DNA of 64,000 nt from DATCJA01 sp963814955 (lineage in GTDB: Bacteria > Acidobacteriota > Vicinamibacteria > Vicinamibacterales > UBA2999), in assembly GCA_963814955.1 (NCBI GenBank), contig CAWFEX010000004.1:682001-746000 (forward strand). Direction: 5' to 3'. How positions within the stretch are numbered: the stretch's first letter is position 1; each line of letters starts with the position of its first letter. Below, piece by piece: positions 52,323 through 62,657 of the stretch. Below the pieces are notes generated by a model, which saw only the letters and a list, made by a program, of their open reading frames with translations, was not told the origin of the DNA and made no database searches. The position numbers were made by a program, and so were the translations under genes.

Positions 52323-54569
52323 CTACACTCTAGCAGCCACGTCGGGCCGGCGGTTCGCCGCGCGCCGCCGCAGCTCTTCCAGGTTCAGCATGATCGACTC
52401 GTTGGAGCGCAGCAGTTCGTCGAGAATCGCCTCTCGCGACCGCCCTGGCTGCGCATCCGAAGGGGCTCCATCGACAAACGGCCACAGGCGGCTTCGGATA
52501 TCCGGGGGAAGGACACCTTCGAGATACTCCAGGGCGGTGCCGCGCAGTCCGGGATCGGTCGTATGCAGGCCGCGATACGCAATCTGCAGCGGCGCGGTCG
52601 GGAGCACGAGCGAGAGCAGCCCGAAGACGTGCGCGAGGCTCTGTCCCGCACGATCCTTGACGAACTCGTCGACAAAAGACGACTGTTCCTGCTGGTCGAT
52701 TTGATCGAGCAGTCGCTGGCTTTCCCACACCGGCCGGCCAACGGCGACCTCGCGCCGGACGGCGTCGAAGACACGACGCTCGTCAACTTTGATCAAACCG
52801 TTTTTCGCCATCACGGCCCCGAGCGATCGACCGCACTGGAAGCGGACCTCGAACCGCAGATCCTCCAGGCCGAGCAGCAGGCCGTCGACAGCTCGTTGGG
52901 AAACGCATACGGAGAACACGCGCGCCAGCCGGCGGCGCACGGCAAATGGCTGGTTCGGATCGATGAGCGCGTCCGTCAGCTGCCCGATATGTTCCTCCGC
53001 AACCTTACGGAGCGCCCGCACAGCGTCCTCGGCAACGGGATCCCAGGCGAGAAGTGGAATCGCGTGGGGGATCAGCGTCGCCGGCAGAGCTGCCTCCTCC
53101 TTCAGAACGGCCGTCACGCGCTCGCGGTCGCGCGATCGCAGCGCGAGCATCTCGTTGATTTCGGGGTCAGCGATCTGAAGGGTATCGGAGCGCACGCTCC
53201 TGGAGAGAGTGACGGTCTCGTTCCCTTCCACGTATGCGTGCGGTCTCAGCGTCCGCAGCATGACCGTCTTCGTGGTGACATCCTCGACATCGGAGAGGTC
53301 GAGCTCCAGCGCGCGATTGAGGAGATTGCGCTCCAATGTTTCGATGTAGCCGCGGTTGAGCCGCCGCGCGACGATCAAGACAGCCGCCGAGCACGCGATT
53401 GCTCCAGTCAGAATGGCGCCATACTGCCGTGCGGCCGGAAGCAGCAACAGCAGTCGGAGGAGGCCTCCGCCAATCGCGTCGCCCAGCCGATCGAAGCCGA
53501 CGTCGATGATTGATTTCGCGGCGCGTTTTTCGACCGATGGGACTGGCGTGTAGAAAATCTCGTAGCCGGTGCGGAACAGCGAACCGCGGAACACGGACTC
53601 GGCGCCGCGGGCGATGAGCGCACCTTGCAGCCCAGGCGCGATCATTGCGCCAAGCCCGCCGACCAGAAGGGCCAGCGACGGTGTGCTCGTCGTCACGGCC
53701 AGGCCCATCCGCTGAAGCGCCGCTGCGCCGAGGACCGACTGCACGACGAAAGACAGCAGGCTTGTGGCCGCGTAATAGATGGCAAAGAATCTGAGGAGCT
53801 CATCGCCGCGTCCCAGCATGCCGACAGCTTGTGCTTTGAAGAGGTAATCGACAAGGGTCGCTGCGGCGGTACCAAGCATCACGACTGCGGCAAGATTGCG
53901 AAGATAGGGCGTGTGCGCCAGTACGCGAAGTCCTGATGTTGGCGACTCGGCGGCGAGCTCGGGTGCATCCTCCAGCCCCGCGCTCCCTGAAACCCTGTGG
54001 CCCGACAGAGCAAGCTGTCGTACCTGCCACGCGCAGACGATGTTGACGGCTGCAAGCAGGGGGAGCATGACCGAGCTGCCGTAGAGTACGGCGATGCGCT
54101 CGGCGACGAGCGCTCCAACCAGGCCGCCGAGTGTGCCCAGCCCCGTGATCTGTCCGAACTGCCGCCGGGCGGTATGCGGGTCGAACCGCTCACTCGCGAT
54201 CAGCCAGAAACCTGAACCGAGCATCGGCCCGAGACCGGAGATCTGCAGATAGACGGCACACGCCGCAGCTGCGGGTGCGACCGGGGTCAAAAGCCATTCA
54301 ACCACCAGAAAGAGCGCGTTTGCCGCAAATGCCAGCGGCACGAAGACCACCGGCGTCAGCCGTACTAACGCCTTTGAGCCGATGGCGACCAGGGCGATCG
54401 AGAAGGCCGAGGTCGCGATGACGATGATCGGCAGCAAAGTAACGTCGAGGTACGACAGAAAGAGCGCGTCACGCGTCGCCTTGCCGGCAATGAACTGCCC
54501 GCTGACCGCCGCAGCGCAGACCATTGCGACGACGGGGGGTGATGAACGCCGAGAGGTCGGAAAGGCCAT
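52323..54569 (-). CDS. NTT-like permease with C-terminal HEAT-type repeats
   Basis: A 748-residue protein. About the first 410 residues form twelve membrane segments of the same superfamily as the Npt-type gene downstream (FLSYLDVTLLPIIVIATSAFSIALVA, LQISGLGPMLGSGFWLIASERFDPHTARRQFGQITGLGTLGG). The final 320 residues are helical and repetitive (AEDAVRALRKVAEEHIGQL, RRRLARVFSVCVSQRAVDG...), like HEAT/PBS-lyase repeats that bind proteins. Fusion of a nucleotide-transporter-like part to HEAT repeats is known from other bacteria, though the role is unclear. It is the first gene of a five-gene operon, its stop two bases before the kinase start. Confidence 0.85.
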   Translation of the reverse strand: MAFPTSRRSSPPVVAMVCAAAVSGQFIAGKATRDALFLSYLDVTLLPIIVIATSAFSIALVAIGSKALVRLTPVVFVPLAFAANALFLVVEWLLTPVAPAAAACAVYLQISGLGPMLGSGFWLIASERFDPHTARRQFGQITGLGTLGGLVGALVAERIAVLYGSSVMLPLLAAVNIVCAWQVRQLALSGHRVSGSAGLEDAPELAAESPTSGLRVLAHTPYLRNLAAVVMLGTAAATLVDYLFKAQAVGMLGRGDELLRFFAIYYAATSLLSFVVQSVLGAAALQRMGLAVTTSTPSLALLVGGLGAMIAPGLQGALIARGAESVFRGSLFRTGYEIFYTPVPSVEKRAAKSIIDVGFDRLGDAIGGGLLRLLLLLPAARQYGAILTGAIACSAAVLIVARRLNRGYIETLERNLLNRALELDLSDVEDVTTKTVMLRTLRPHAYVEGNETVTLSRSVRSDTLQIADPEINEMLALRSRDRERVTAVLKEEAALPATLIPHAIPLLAWDPVAEDAVRALRKVAEEHIGQLTDALIDPNQPFAVRRRLARVFSVCVSQRAVDGLLLGLEDLRFEVRFQCGRSLGAVMAKNGLIKVDERRVFDAVRREVAVGRPVWESQRLLDQIDQQEQSSFVDEFVKDRAGQSLAHVFGLLSLVLPTAPLQIAYRGLHTTDPGLRGTALEYLEGVLPPDIRSRLWPFVDGAPSDAQPGRSREAILDELLRSNESIMLNLEELRRRAANRRPDVAARV

Positions 54570-54813
54570 CAGGGTATTTGCACGAGTCGGCCGCGTCGCC
54601 TGCGAGGCGCGAAGCCTTTGCGTATGTATAGGATCCTGCCGATTTTACACCCCCAAACCCCGCCCCGGGGCCGGTACGGACCACGGGGCGCTGGCGACAC
54701 CCGTCTGTCGATCGTGAGGACCGGGGCGAGCCGGAGGCCCCCGGGAACCACACGGTAAGATCGTCTGCTGTGTTCCAGACTCCAGCGGGACGCGTGCGCG
54801 AGCCTCCACTGCC
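54570..54813. other. Intergenic region between divergent operons
   Basis: About 240 bases separate the NTT-HEAT gene (minus) and the PknK-like gene (plus). It is very GC-rich with an oligo-C stretch (54649-54668). Promoters of both operons must lie here, but no consensus boxes or operators stand out. Confidence 0.5.
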
Positions 54814-57800
54814 ATGATCCCGGATGTTGCGGCGTCACGCCGCTACGAAATCGTGGAAACGATCGGCCGGGGAGGCATGGGGGAGGTGTGCCTTGCCGAC
54901 GACCTGATGTTGCACCGGCAGGTGGCCCTCAAGTTCGTCACCTCAGCGGGCGACGACGTGCTCGAACAGCTTCTGGGCGAAGCGCGCGCCGCCGCGTGCC
55001 TCGACCATCCTTTCATCTGTGCCATTTATGAGGTCACCACGCTGAACGGCCGTCCCTGTATTGCGATGGAGCTCGTACGTGGCCAGACGCTGGAGCGGCG
55101 GCTGCGCCGGGGCGCTGTCGGCCTAGCCGACGCCCTGCACATCGCAGATGAGATTGCCGAGGCGCTCGAGGCGGCACACCGCCGGCGAGTGATCCACCGC
55201 GACCTGAAGCCGGCGAACGTAATGCTCACCGAAGACCAGCACATAAAGGTGATGGACTTCGGCCTCGCGACACGGCTGCCGCTGGACGGCATCGATACGC
55301 CCATCTCGACCGGGATAACGCCGGGCGACATCGGCACGCTCCGTGGCACCCCGGCGTACATGGCGCCGGAGCAGATTCGCGGTGAGGCCGCAGATCGCCG
55401 CTCCGACATTTTTTCGTTTGGCATTCTCCTGTACGAACTGCTGTCCGGTGTAAGTCCGTTTCGTCGTGGCACGATTGACGCCACGCTTGGCGCCATCCTG
55501 CGCGAGCCGGTTGCTCCCCTGCACGATCGAGTGTCCTCGGTTCCACCGTCGATCGGCGACGTCGTGACCAGACTGCTCGGCAAGGATCCAGCCGGCCGCC
55601 ATCAATCATTCAGCGAAGTTCGGACGGACCTGCGCCGCGTCGCGGCCGACCTGTCAGTGCGTTCCGGACGGATCGCCGTGCCCGTCGTCGATCGGCCGGA
55701 CGAGGCTGCACGGGCGCTGATCGGTCGAGACGCGGAACGCGCGAGACTGCTCCAGATCATTACCGACGCTCAACGGGGCCGGGGTAACGTTGTCGTGCTC
55801 AGCGGCGAGGCAGGTGTTGGCAAGACCCACCTGGCACAGGACGCCCAGAACGCCGCGCGGCGCCTCGGCTTCCAGACCCTGGTCGGCCGGTGCGGCGAAC
55901 AGCAGGGCGTTCCGCCTCTGAGCGCGTACATCGAGATTCTGGAGGATGCAGCGCGGCTCATGCCTGGCGCGGAATTCCGCCGCGCAATGGCCCCAAGCGC
56001 GCCCGAGCTCGCCAAGCTGCTTCCGGAACTGTATCGTCTCTTTCCGAATCTGGACCCGCCGCTCGAGCTGCCGCCCCAGCTTCGTCAGCGCTTCCTGTTC
56101 ACGAACATCCGCGAATTCCTGACACGCATCGCGCAGGTCGCTCCCGTGCTCATCGTCATCGACGATCTGCAGTGGGCGGACGAGTCGACGCTTCAGCTGA
56201 CCCAGAACCTGGCGCACGCCGTGGCGGCGCTTCCGATTGTCATTGTCGCTGGCTGCCGTGATGTGGACACCACCGCTCCGGCGCCTCGGCCCACGCTTCA
56301 GAATCTGTTCGATCGTGTTCGCGGTCAGAAGCCCGCGACGGTGCCGTTCGAGGCAATCAAGACGGCCTTGAACGATCTCGATCCGTCAGGGCCGGGCATG
56401 TGAGATCGCGCTTCGGTCGTTCGACGAAGCCGGGGTCCGCGGAATGCTGGCCGCTCTGGGGCGTGGCGACCCGCCCATGCCCCTGGTGCGGCGATTCATG
56501 GAGCAGACCGGAGGCAATCCGCTGTTTGTCGCCGAGTTGTTCCGTCACCTGAAGGAAGAAGGGCGGCTCTTCGATGCGCGGAATCGCTGGAAGCGCGACG
56601 TGGAATTCAGCGCCGGCGATGTCCCTGAGTCGCTGCGTCTCCTGCTCGAGCGGAGGCTGCAGCGCATCTCGCACGAGACGCGCGAGGTGCTCAAGGCCGC
56701 TGCTCTAATCGGCCGCCAGTTCGAGCTGGACCTGCTTGAGGCGGTTGCCGACGTCGACGACGACGCACTGACCACCGCGCTCGACGAAGCGGAGCGATCG
56801 CGCCTGCTCAGCGGGCCCTCCGGACGTCAGCAGGTGGCGTGGCGCTTTCCGCACGATCTGATTCGCCAGGCGCTGGCAGGAACGATATCAGGCCACCGGC
56901 GCCAGCGGCTGCATCTGCGGATCGCCGACGCAATGGTGCGACTCGACAGAGGGGCTGGTACCTACACCTCGGAAATCGCACACCACCTGTACAACGCCGG
57001 CCGTATGGCCGACGGCGAGCGCACCGCGCAGGCGTTGATGCAAGTTGGCGATGCCGCGTCGTCGGTGTATGCGACTGATGATGCCGTCATGCACTATCGC
57101 CGTGCGCTGGAAGTACTGCAGGACATTCCCGGTGGCGGCGCTACGCAGCTTCGCGTCGAGGAACGGCTGGCGGATCTCGAGGCGCTGCTCGGCGATCGCG
57201 CTGCTGCGGTCAATCGTTACCAGAGTCTGGTTCGGAGGCATGAGACAGCCGGCAACCGCCTCGATCAGGCGCGAATCGTCCGCAAGATTGGCACTCTATC
57301 CTGGCAGGCGGGCGACCGCAGCCAAGCGTTGACGTGTTACCACCGCGCGCTGGAGATGTTGCAGGGAACCAGAGCAGACCTCGAGATGGCGCATCTCTAT
57401 CAGGAGCTCGGTCTGGCCGCATTTCGCACCGGCGAGAATCGAGCCGCCATCGAGTGGGCGGAAGGAGCGCTCCACGCGGCCGAAGCGGCCCTTTCGGCCC
57501 AGTCGTCGGCATCGCCCGAATTACACAAGGCTGCGTCAGCCGCCGTTGCCCATGCGACCAACACGATCGGCGTCGCGCTGGCGCGATCGGGTCAGCTGGA
57601 CGCCGCCCGGCAGCACATGGAACGCAGCCTGGAGATTGCGCGCGATCTCGGATTGCTCGACGTGGCCTGCCGCGCATACGCGAACCTGGGTGTGCTCTAC
57701 AGCACTGTTCAACCGCAGCGGGCGATCGAGGTGTCGCTCACAGGATTGGAACTGGCGTTCAAGATCGGCGCCGTCTCGCTTCAACCCTACATCTACGCAA

Positions 57801-58177
57801 ATCTCGCAGCCGCCTACTGTGCCCTCACCGATCGATGTGAGGCGGAGGGTTTCGATGCGGCGCAGGCGGCCGCCAACCTCGACCGGGAACTCGAACAATT
57901 GGATCACCTGGCGGTTCCGCTGATCGTGATGGCGCAAATCCATCAGTGTCAGGGCGAGCTCCAGAAGGCGCAGGACGTCTATCATGAAGCGCTCGCGCTG
58001 GCGGAAAAGATAGGCGAGCCACAGCTGATACTGCCGTGCTACGACGGCCTCGCGACGATTCACCTTGATCGCGGAGACAGGGTCCGTGCCGCACAGTTCA
58101 TGGAAAAAGGACGAGATCTTTGCGAGCGAACCGGTCTCGATCCTGATACGCTTTTGCTACTCCCGTTCCTGTGCTGA
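54814..58177 (+). CDS. PknK-like Ser/Thr kinase-AAA ATPase-TPR regulator, frameshifted near 56395
   Basis: About 1,120 residues. Residues 10-280 are a kinase: IGRGGMGEVCLADD loop, K40, HRDLKPAN (128-135), DFG (148-150), APE (184-186). Residues about 300-560 are an AAA/STAND-type ATPase with GEAGVGKT (331-338) and Walker B LIVIDDLQWADE (about 443). The C-terminal part (about 700-1,120) is TPR-like helices such as HKAASAAVAHATNTIGVALARSG. Such proteins act as ATP-dependent scaffolds or regulators. The frame shifts by one base at about 56385-56405, after KTALNDLDPSGPGM; the second frame resumes with CEIALRSFDEAGVRGMLAALG. A read error is likely; two separate genes are possible but less so. Confidence 0.8.
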
Positions 58178-58200
58178 ACGGTAGACATCGAGGTACAGCC

Positions 58201-58851
58201 ATGACCCAGGTAGCCGGAACACCCATTCAGCCCGGACAGGCGGCCCCGGAGTTCGCCGTGCCGTCAGTTCAGGACGATCGGACGATTTGCCTGACCGATT
58301 TCCGGGATCGAACCTCGTTGCTGCTCGGTTTGTTTCCGGGACTGTACTGCCCATTCTGCCGCCGCGCGCTCGCGCAGATGGCGGCGACATCGGAGAAGTT
58401 GAAGCCATTAGGCGTCGACACACTCGCGGTTGTCGGCACTGAACTCGACAACGCACGGCTCTACTTCGCGTTCAGGCCGACGCGGATGGCGCTCGGTGCC
58501 GATCCAGGTCTCGCAACCCACCGCTCGTACGGTGTCCCGCGCCCGGAACCGACGCCCGAACTGCTGCGCGCCGTGGAGCAGTTGCGCATCAATCCCACGG
58601 GGGAGCTTCCGGAACCGCTTCCGATCCCGGCCGCGGCTGCCGAGCTCACGAGGCGAGACGGTTATCGGCTGACGGCGACCGACGAGCGCGACGGTGAAAC
58701 GAAGTTCACGCAGATGAAAGGGCAGTTTCTGATCGATCGCAATGGAATCGTAAGGTGGGCATTCATCGAGTGCGGTCAGGAGGGCCTTTCCGGTCTTGGC
58801 AAGTTTCCGACTCATGAGGAGCTTCTGACCGCCGCGCGCATTCACCTGTAG
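58201..58851 (+). CDS. Peroxiredoxin-like protein (AhpC/TSA family)
   Basis: A 216-residue thioredoxin-fold protein. LFPGLYCPFCRRALAQM holds C50 and C53 (CPFC), at the place where peroxiredoxins have their peroxidatic cysteine; the CxxC pair is more like redoxin/Trx-like peroxidases. GQAAPEFAVPSVQDDRTICLTDFR is the typical start of the fold. It probably reduces peroxides using thiols in the cytoplasm. It begins 23 bases after the PknK-like gene stop, so joint transcription is possible. The C-terminal part is longer than simple AhpC and carries a conserved KGQFLIDRNGIVRWAFIE block. Confidence 0.85.
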   Translation: MTQVAGTPIQPGQAAPEFAVPSVQDDRTICLTDFRDRTSLLLGLFPGLYCPFCRRALAQMAATSEKLKPLGVDTLAVVGTELDNARLYFAFRPTRMALGADPGLATHRSYGVPRPEPTPELLRAVEQLRINPTGELPEPLPIPAAAAELTRRDGYRLTATDERDGETKFTQMKGQFLIDRNGIVRWAFIECGQEGLSGLGKFPTHEELLTAARIHL

Positions 58852-58852
58852 A

Positions 58853-58920
58853 GCGCACCTGTAGAAGCGCACGCTTTAGCGTGCGCGAGTACGCGAGGCT
58901 TAGCGTGCGCGAGTGCGCGT
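58853..58920. repeat. GCGCACGC palindromic repeat cluster
   Basis: Two near copies of GCGCACGCTTTAGCGTGCGC and a shorter one form overlapping hairpins between the convergent peroxiredoxin and MFS genes. It may act as a barrier to transcription from both. Confidence 0.8.
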
Positions 58921-58922
58921 GA

Positions 58923-60224
58923 TCACAACTCCCGCACTCCTCCACCCTTGATCAGGAACCACGCCGCGACGGCCCCGAGCAGGACGCCGTTGACGCTGAG
59001 CACTGCGGGCGGCGACGTGACCGTCGCCATATAGCCGGCCACCAGGCTGCCAAGAGGCATTCCACCGCGAAACGCGACCATGTAGATGCTCATCACGCGA
59101 CCGCGCAGCTCGTTGGGGACAATCAGCTGGACCAGCGACGAGATCATCGCGAACACCATGACCATGCATGCGCCAGCGACGTAGAGCAGCGCGCCATTGA
59201 TCCAGATGACGCGAGTCAGCGCGAACAGCACGACGAGCCCGCCGAAGATGACTTGCAGCGTGAGCAGCGTGCGTCCCATGTGCTTGAACTTGCCGAGCCA
59301 CGCGACGATCAGGGCGCCGGTGACCGCACCCGCGCCGGCGCATGCCATCAGTCGCGTGTACTGACCGACCCCGCCCTGAAACACGTTCTGCGTAAAGAGC
59401 GGAAGAAACGTCAGCAGCGGATTTCCCAGAAAGGTCGTCGCAAACGCCAGGAACGTCAGGCCGATCAGCGCCGGCTGCTGTCGCACGTACGAGAAACCGC
59501 CGCGGAGCTCATCACGCAGCCGGCTGGCCGTGGCCGGCGGGATGTGCCGGATGCGCAGCGAGAGCAGCGCCACGATCACGGCCAGAAATGACAGGCCATT
59601 GAGGCCGAAGCACGCGGCCATTCCGAACGCGGTCAGCGTCGCGCCGGCGATGAGCGGCCCGATCACGCGCGCCGAGTTGAATTGAATCGAGTTGAGCGCG
59701 ATCGCGTTCGGCAGGTGCTGTTTGTCGACGAGCAGCGGCATGAACGACTGGTGCGCCGGACCGCCAAATGCCTGCGCCGTTCCCGTGATGACCGACAGCG
59801 TCAGCACGTGCCAGATGCGGACGACATCCCAGTAGACGAGCGCGGCCAGCGTGAATGCCGTCGCCATCTGGACGTACTGGGACATCAGCAGGAGCTGGCG
59901 CCGGTCGCGGCGATCGGCAACAACGCCGCCGATGAGCGTGAAGAGCAGGATCGGCGCTTCGCCAAGAAATGTATCGAGCCCGAGGTAGAAGGCAGACGCC
60001 GACGTTGCGAGCGTCAGGACGAGCCAGTTCTGCGCCACTTTCTGCATCCACGTGCCGATGCTGGACGTGAACGCCCCCATCCACAGGACGCGAAAGTCGC
60101 GGTAATGGAGCGCTGCCGCCAGCCGACGCAGGACAGTGACGGGAGGAGGCGCGTCGGAAATATCAGCAACGGGAACGGTTGGGGTCACCACGACGCGGCT
60201 TGATCTTATCGCTTGCGCTCTCAT
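58923..60224 (-). CDS. MFS efflux transporter, EntS/MFS_3-like
   Basis: A 433-residue permease with about twelve segments. LHYRDFRVLWMGAFTSSIGTWMQKVAQNWLVLTL opens the typical MFS_3 fold; VVADRRDRRQLLL (about 105-117) is motif A in the first cytoplasmic loop, and GPLIAGATLTAFGMAACFGLNGLSFLAVI and NELRGRVMSIYMVAFRGGMPLGSL are family blocks. The branch contains siderophore exporters such as EntS, but its true substrate here is unknown. The start is divergent from imuA, with only 36 bases between; the palindrome there could therefore control both. Confidence 0.88.
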   Translation of the reverse strand: MRAQAIRSSRVVVTPTVPVADISDAPPPVTVLRRLAAALHYRDFRVLWMGAFTSSIGTWMQKVAQNWLVLTLATSASAFYLGLDTFLGEAPILLFTLIGGVVADRRDRRQLLLMSQYVQMATAFTLAALVYWDVVRIWHVLTLSVITGTAQAFGGPAHQSFMPLLVDKQHLPNAIALNSIQFNSARVIGPLIAGATLTAFGMAACFGLNGLSFLAVIVALLSLRIRHIPPATASRLRDELRGGFSYVRQQPALIGLTFLAFATTFLGNPLLTFLPLFTQNVFQGGVGQYTRLMACAGAGAVTGALIVAWLGKFKHMGRTLLTLQVIFGGLVVLFALTRVIWINGALLYVAGACMVMVFAMISSLVQLIVPNELRGRVMSIYMVAFRGGMPLGSLVAGYMATVTSPPAVLSVNGVLLGAVAAWFLIKGGGVREL

Positions 60225-60241
60225 CGATGTTTCGCTATATT

Positions 60242-60257
60242 TTCGCCTTTAGGCGAA
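60242..60257. promoter_or_regulatory. 16-bp perfect palindrome between the divergent MFS and imuA genes
   Basis: TTCGCC, four bases TTTA, then GGCGAA make a perfect inverted repeat, three bases before the imuA ATG. Overlapping TTCGC direct copies also exist at 60231-60245. A LexA-type operator is likely because imuA-imuB-dnaE2 cassettes are SOS-controlled, but no confirmed consensus for this phylum is known to me. Confidence 0.5.
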
Positions 60258-60260
60258 CAC

Positions 60261-61175
60261 ATGGCGAACCATGGAATGGCGGCGGCCGAAGCTGCACTGC
60301 GCGCCCGGAAGCTGGATCGCACGCTGACAACGGCGCTCCCGCCGCTCGGGCGCATGGACGTCGCCGTCGCCGCAACCGCAATCGATCCGCTCGATGCCTG
60401 CCTGCGTGGCGGCCTGCCGCGGGGGCATTTGTCGGAAATCGCCGGCCCACGGTCCGCGGGGCGAACGACGCTTCTACTACAGCTGCTTGCGGCGGCGACG
60501 CGCCGCGGCGAAATCGCGGCGGTGGTGGACACGTGTGATTGCCTCGACGTCGCATCGGTGGTGTCTGCGGGTGTCGAGCTGGATCGTCTGCTGTGGATTC
60601 GGGGCAGTCCGACCCCTTCCGCACTGGCCGATCGCGCCATCGAACGCGCATTGAAAGCGCTGAACCTCGTCCTGCAGGCGGGCGGGTTTGGTGTCGTCGC
60701 GATCGATCTTGCCGATGCGCCGCTTGCTGCCCTGAACCGCATTCCATTCACGACATGGCTTCGTATTCAGCGAACGATCGAAGCAAGCGAGACAGCGTGC
60801 GTTCTGATGGGACCATGCCCGCTGGCACGGAGCGCCGGCGGTTTAACGCTTTCGGTGACTGGTCGCCCGCGGTGGGATGGCGCTGCCGACCGGAGCCGCC
60901 GGCTCACCGGCACCGATGTCGCGGTCCGTGTGATCTCACCACGTCGTCGCATCGATGGAGACGTGGCGATTACAGCGGCTTCTGCGGACGGGCCACGGAG
61001 GCACAGAGACATGGAGAATATTTATTCCGGCTCCGTGTCTCCGCGGACTGGTTCATACCGTAGGCCGGGTCCGTTGGGACCCGGCTCACCGGGCGGGTCC
61101 GACCAGCCTCCGCTAAAGCTTCGGCGGTCCGCCGTAGTCTCGACGAAGGCGGAACGGACCCGCCCTACGCAGTGA
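60261..61175 (+). CDS. imuA: ImuA-like RecA-fold mutagenesis protein
   Basis: About 304 residues, a RecA-fold protein of the ImuA/SulA-like group. ALPPLGRMDVAVAATAIDPLDACLRGGLPRGHLSEIAGPRSAGRTTLLLQLLAAATR holds an early Walker-like GPRSAGRTT (about 79-87), in which the usual GKT/S lysine is replaced by arginine. FGVVAIDLADAP is the Walker B-like strand. The protein helps ImuB and DnaE2 in SOS mutagenesis. It starts at 60261 following the palindrome. Its last 60 residues (from about GPRRHRDMENIYSG) are encoded by intergenic repeats (60990-61040 and 61060-61168), so the natural end was probably near 60985. Confidence 0.8.
   Translation: MANHGMAAAEAALRARKLDRTLTTALPPLGRMDVAVAATAIDPLDACLRGGLPRGHLSEIAGPRSAGRTTLLLQLLAAATRRGEIAAVVDTCDCLDVASVVSAGVELDRLLWIRGSPTPSALADRAIERALKALNLVLQAGGFGVVAIDLADAPLAALNRIPFTTWLRIQRTIEASETACVLMGPCPLARSAGGLTLSVTGRPRWDGAADRSRRLTGTDVAVRVISPRRRIDGDVAITAASADGPRRHRDMENIYSGSVSPRTGSYRRPGPLGPGSPGGSDQPPLKLRRSAVVSTKAERTRPTQ
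60990..61168. repeat. Two repeat elements inside the imuA 3' end
   Basis: First, a CCACGGAGGCACAGAGACATGG arm with a complementary CCGTGTCTCCGCGG arm at 60990-61045, the same type as 36246-36301. Second, from 61060 to 61168, a GTAGGCCGGGTCC...GGACCCGCCCTAC multi-stem element, related to 2972-3023. Both are read as part of ImuA. Confidence 0.75.
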
Positions 61176-61187
61176 AGATGTCGGCCC

Positions 61188-62607
61188 ATGTTCGGTGCGC
61201 TCTACTCGATCGACGGTCCGGCTGCCAATGCGTTGCTCGAGGTGGCTGCCGATTTCACTCCACGCTATGAATCGTACGGGCCTGATCAGGTTGTCCTCGA
61301 TCTCACGGGTCTCGAGCGGTTGTTTGGCGGCCCACGGGAAATTGGCGAAGAGCTCTGCCACGCCGCCGCCGATCGACAGACGCGCGTCCGTGTGGCCATT
61401 GCGGGTACCTGCACTGCGGCACGGCTGATCGCAACGGCCGATCGTCGCGAAAGTGTTGTCGTCGTCGACGCCGGAACGGAAGCTGCCGCGCTGGCGCCCC
61501 TGCATCTGACTCTCCTCGCAAACATTGTGAAGAACGATTCAGGCGACGGCTCGCTCGCCGGGGGTGAGCAGCGGCAAGCGAAGGCGGGCCCGGGCGATCT
61601 GTCGCACAGCTTTCTGCGTTGGGGCATTCGCACCGTGGGTGAGCTGGCGGCTCTGCCTGCCGACGCCGTAGCGGCGCGATTAGGTTCCGCCAGCGTGCAA
61701 TGGCAGCGTCTGGCGCGTGGAGAGGATCTGCGGCCGCTGCGGCCCGAGGTGCCGAAGGAGCGGTTCGAGCAGGAGCTGGATCTCGAATGGCCCATCGAAG
61801 GCCTCGAGCCACTTTCGTTCGTGCTTGGCCGGTTGCTGGAGCCTTTGTCAGCGCATCTCGATCGCCGCGGCCGTGGCGCGGCCGTCTTGCACATCCGCCT
61901 GCATCTGGTGGATCGCACTGTCCACGAGCGGTCGCTGCAGCTGCCCGCGCCGATGCGCGACGCACGAACGTTTCGCACGCTGCTGCTGCTCGATCTCGAG
62001 TCGCATCCGCCGTCTGCGGCAATCGATCGCGTGGTGGTAGCGGTTGACCCGACTCCGGCACGAATCGTACAGCTCTCGCTGCTGGTACGTCCGCTTCCAT
62101 CTCCAGAGCAGCTGTCCACGCTCACGGCACGCCTTGCTGCCTTGATGGGGGAGGACCGCTGTGGATCACCCGTCGTCGTTGATACGTGGCAGCCGGGGGC
62201 ATTTGCGATGAAGCCGTTTAATCCGGGATTCGGCGAGCCCGCAGAATCCGGCGGAGCCCGGATCCCCGATCGTGGCGCTCCGCCGTTTCCGTATTCCGGT
62301 TCTCGTCCGTGTCCGCGTCGAACACGACAAACCGGTGCACGTGACGTTCGATAGGTCTGGCGCTTTGTTCGGATCCCGGATCCCGGATCCCGGATCCCGG
62401 ATCGGAGGCCGTGTGGAGAGATGCGCGGGCCCCTGGCGGACTTCTGGCGGATGGTGGACCGGCAGGCCATCCTCCGTGCCTCCGCGGCGCTCGGAAAGCG
62501 ACTGGGACCGCGACGAATGGGACGTAACGCTCAGCGATGGCGCCACGTACCGAGTGTTCCGCCAACGTGCCACCGCGGCGTGGTTTCTCGAGGGGATTGT
62601 TGATTAG
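61188..62607 (+). CDS. imuB: ImuB-like Y-family polymerase homologue, frameshifted near 62262
   Basis: About 473 residues corrected. MFGALYSIDGPAANALLEVAADFTPRYESY and DLTGLERLFGGPREIGEEL are Y-family palm features without the catalytic acidic pair, as is known for ImuB, which acts as an adaptor rather than a polymerase. HSFLRWGIRTVGELAALPADAVAARLG is a helix-hairpin-helix-like thumb. One extra base between about 62240 and 62271 shifts the frame; the corrected C-terminus reads ALRRFRIPVLVRVRVEHDKPVHVTFDRSG and ends RATAAWFLEGIVD at 62607. A GGATCCC repeat (62371-62405) is read in frame. It lies 12 bases after imuA. Confidence 0.8.
62371..62405. repeat. Tandem GGATCCC heptamer array inside imuB
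   Basis: Four to five GGATCCC units with 7-bp phase (each palindromic at its core) sit between HVTFDRSGALF and GGRVERCAGPW of the corrected reading frame, adding about 11 residues. Confidence 0.75.
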
Positions 62608-62624
62608 CAGGCAATACGCGGTAC

Positions 62625-62650
62625 CCACCACCTACCACCTACCACCTGCG
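62625..62650. repeat. ACCACCT heptamer array between imuB and dnaE2
   Basis: ACCACCT repeated three times with 7-bp phase, followed by GCGACC. It is the same unit family as the array inside dnaE2 (62862-62945). Confidence 0.7.
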
Positions 62651-62657
62651 ACCAACC

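Noticed and set aside
56444..58177. Independent TPR protein gene after the kinase
   Set aside because: The upstream ATPase has no natural C-terminus and the frames join smoothly with a one-base correction, so one long gene is preferred.
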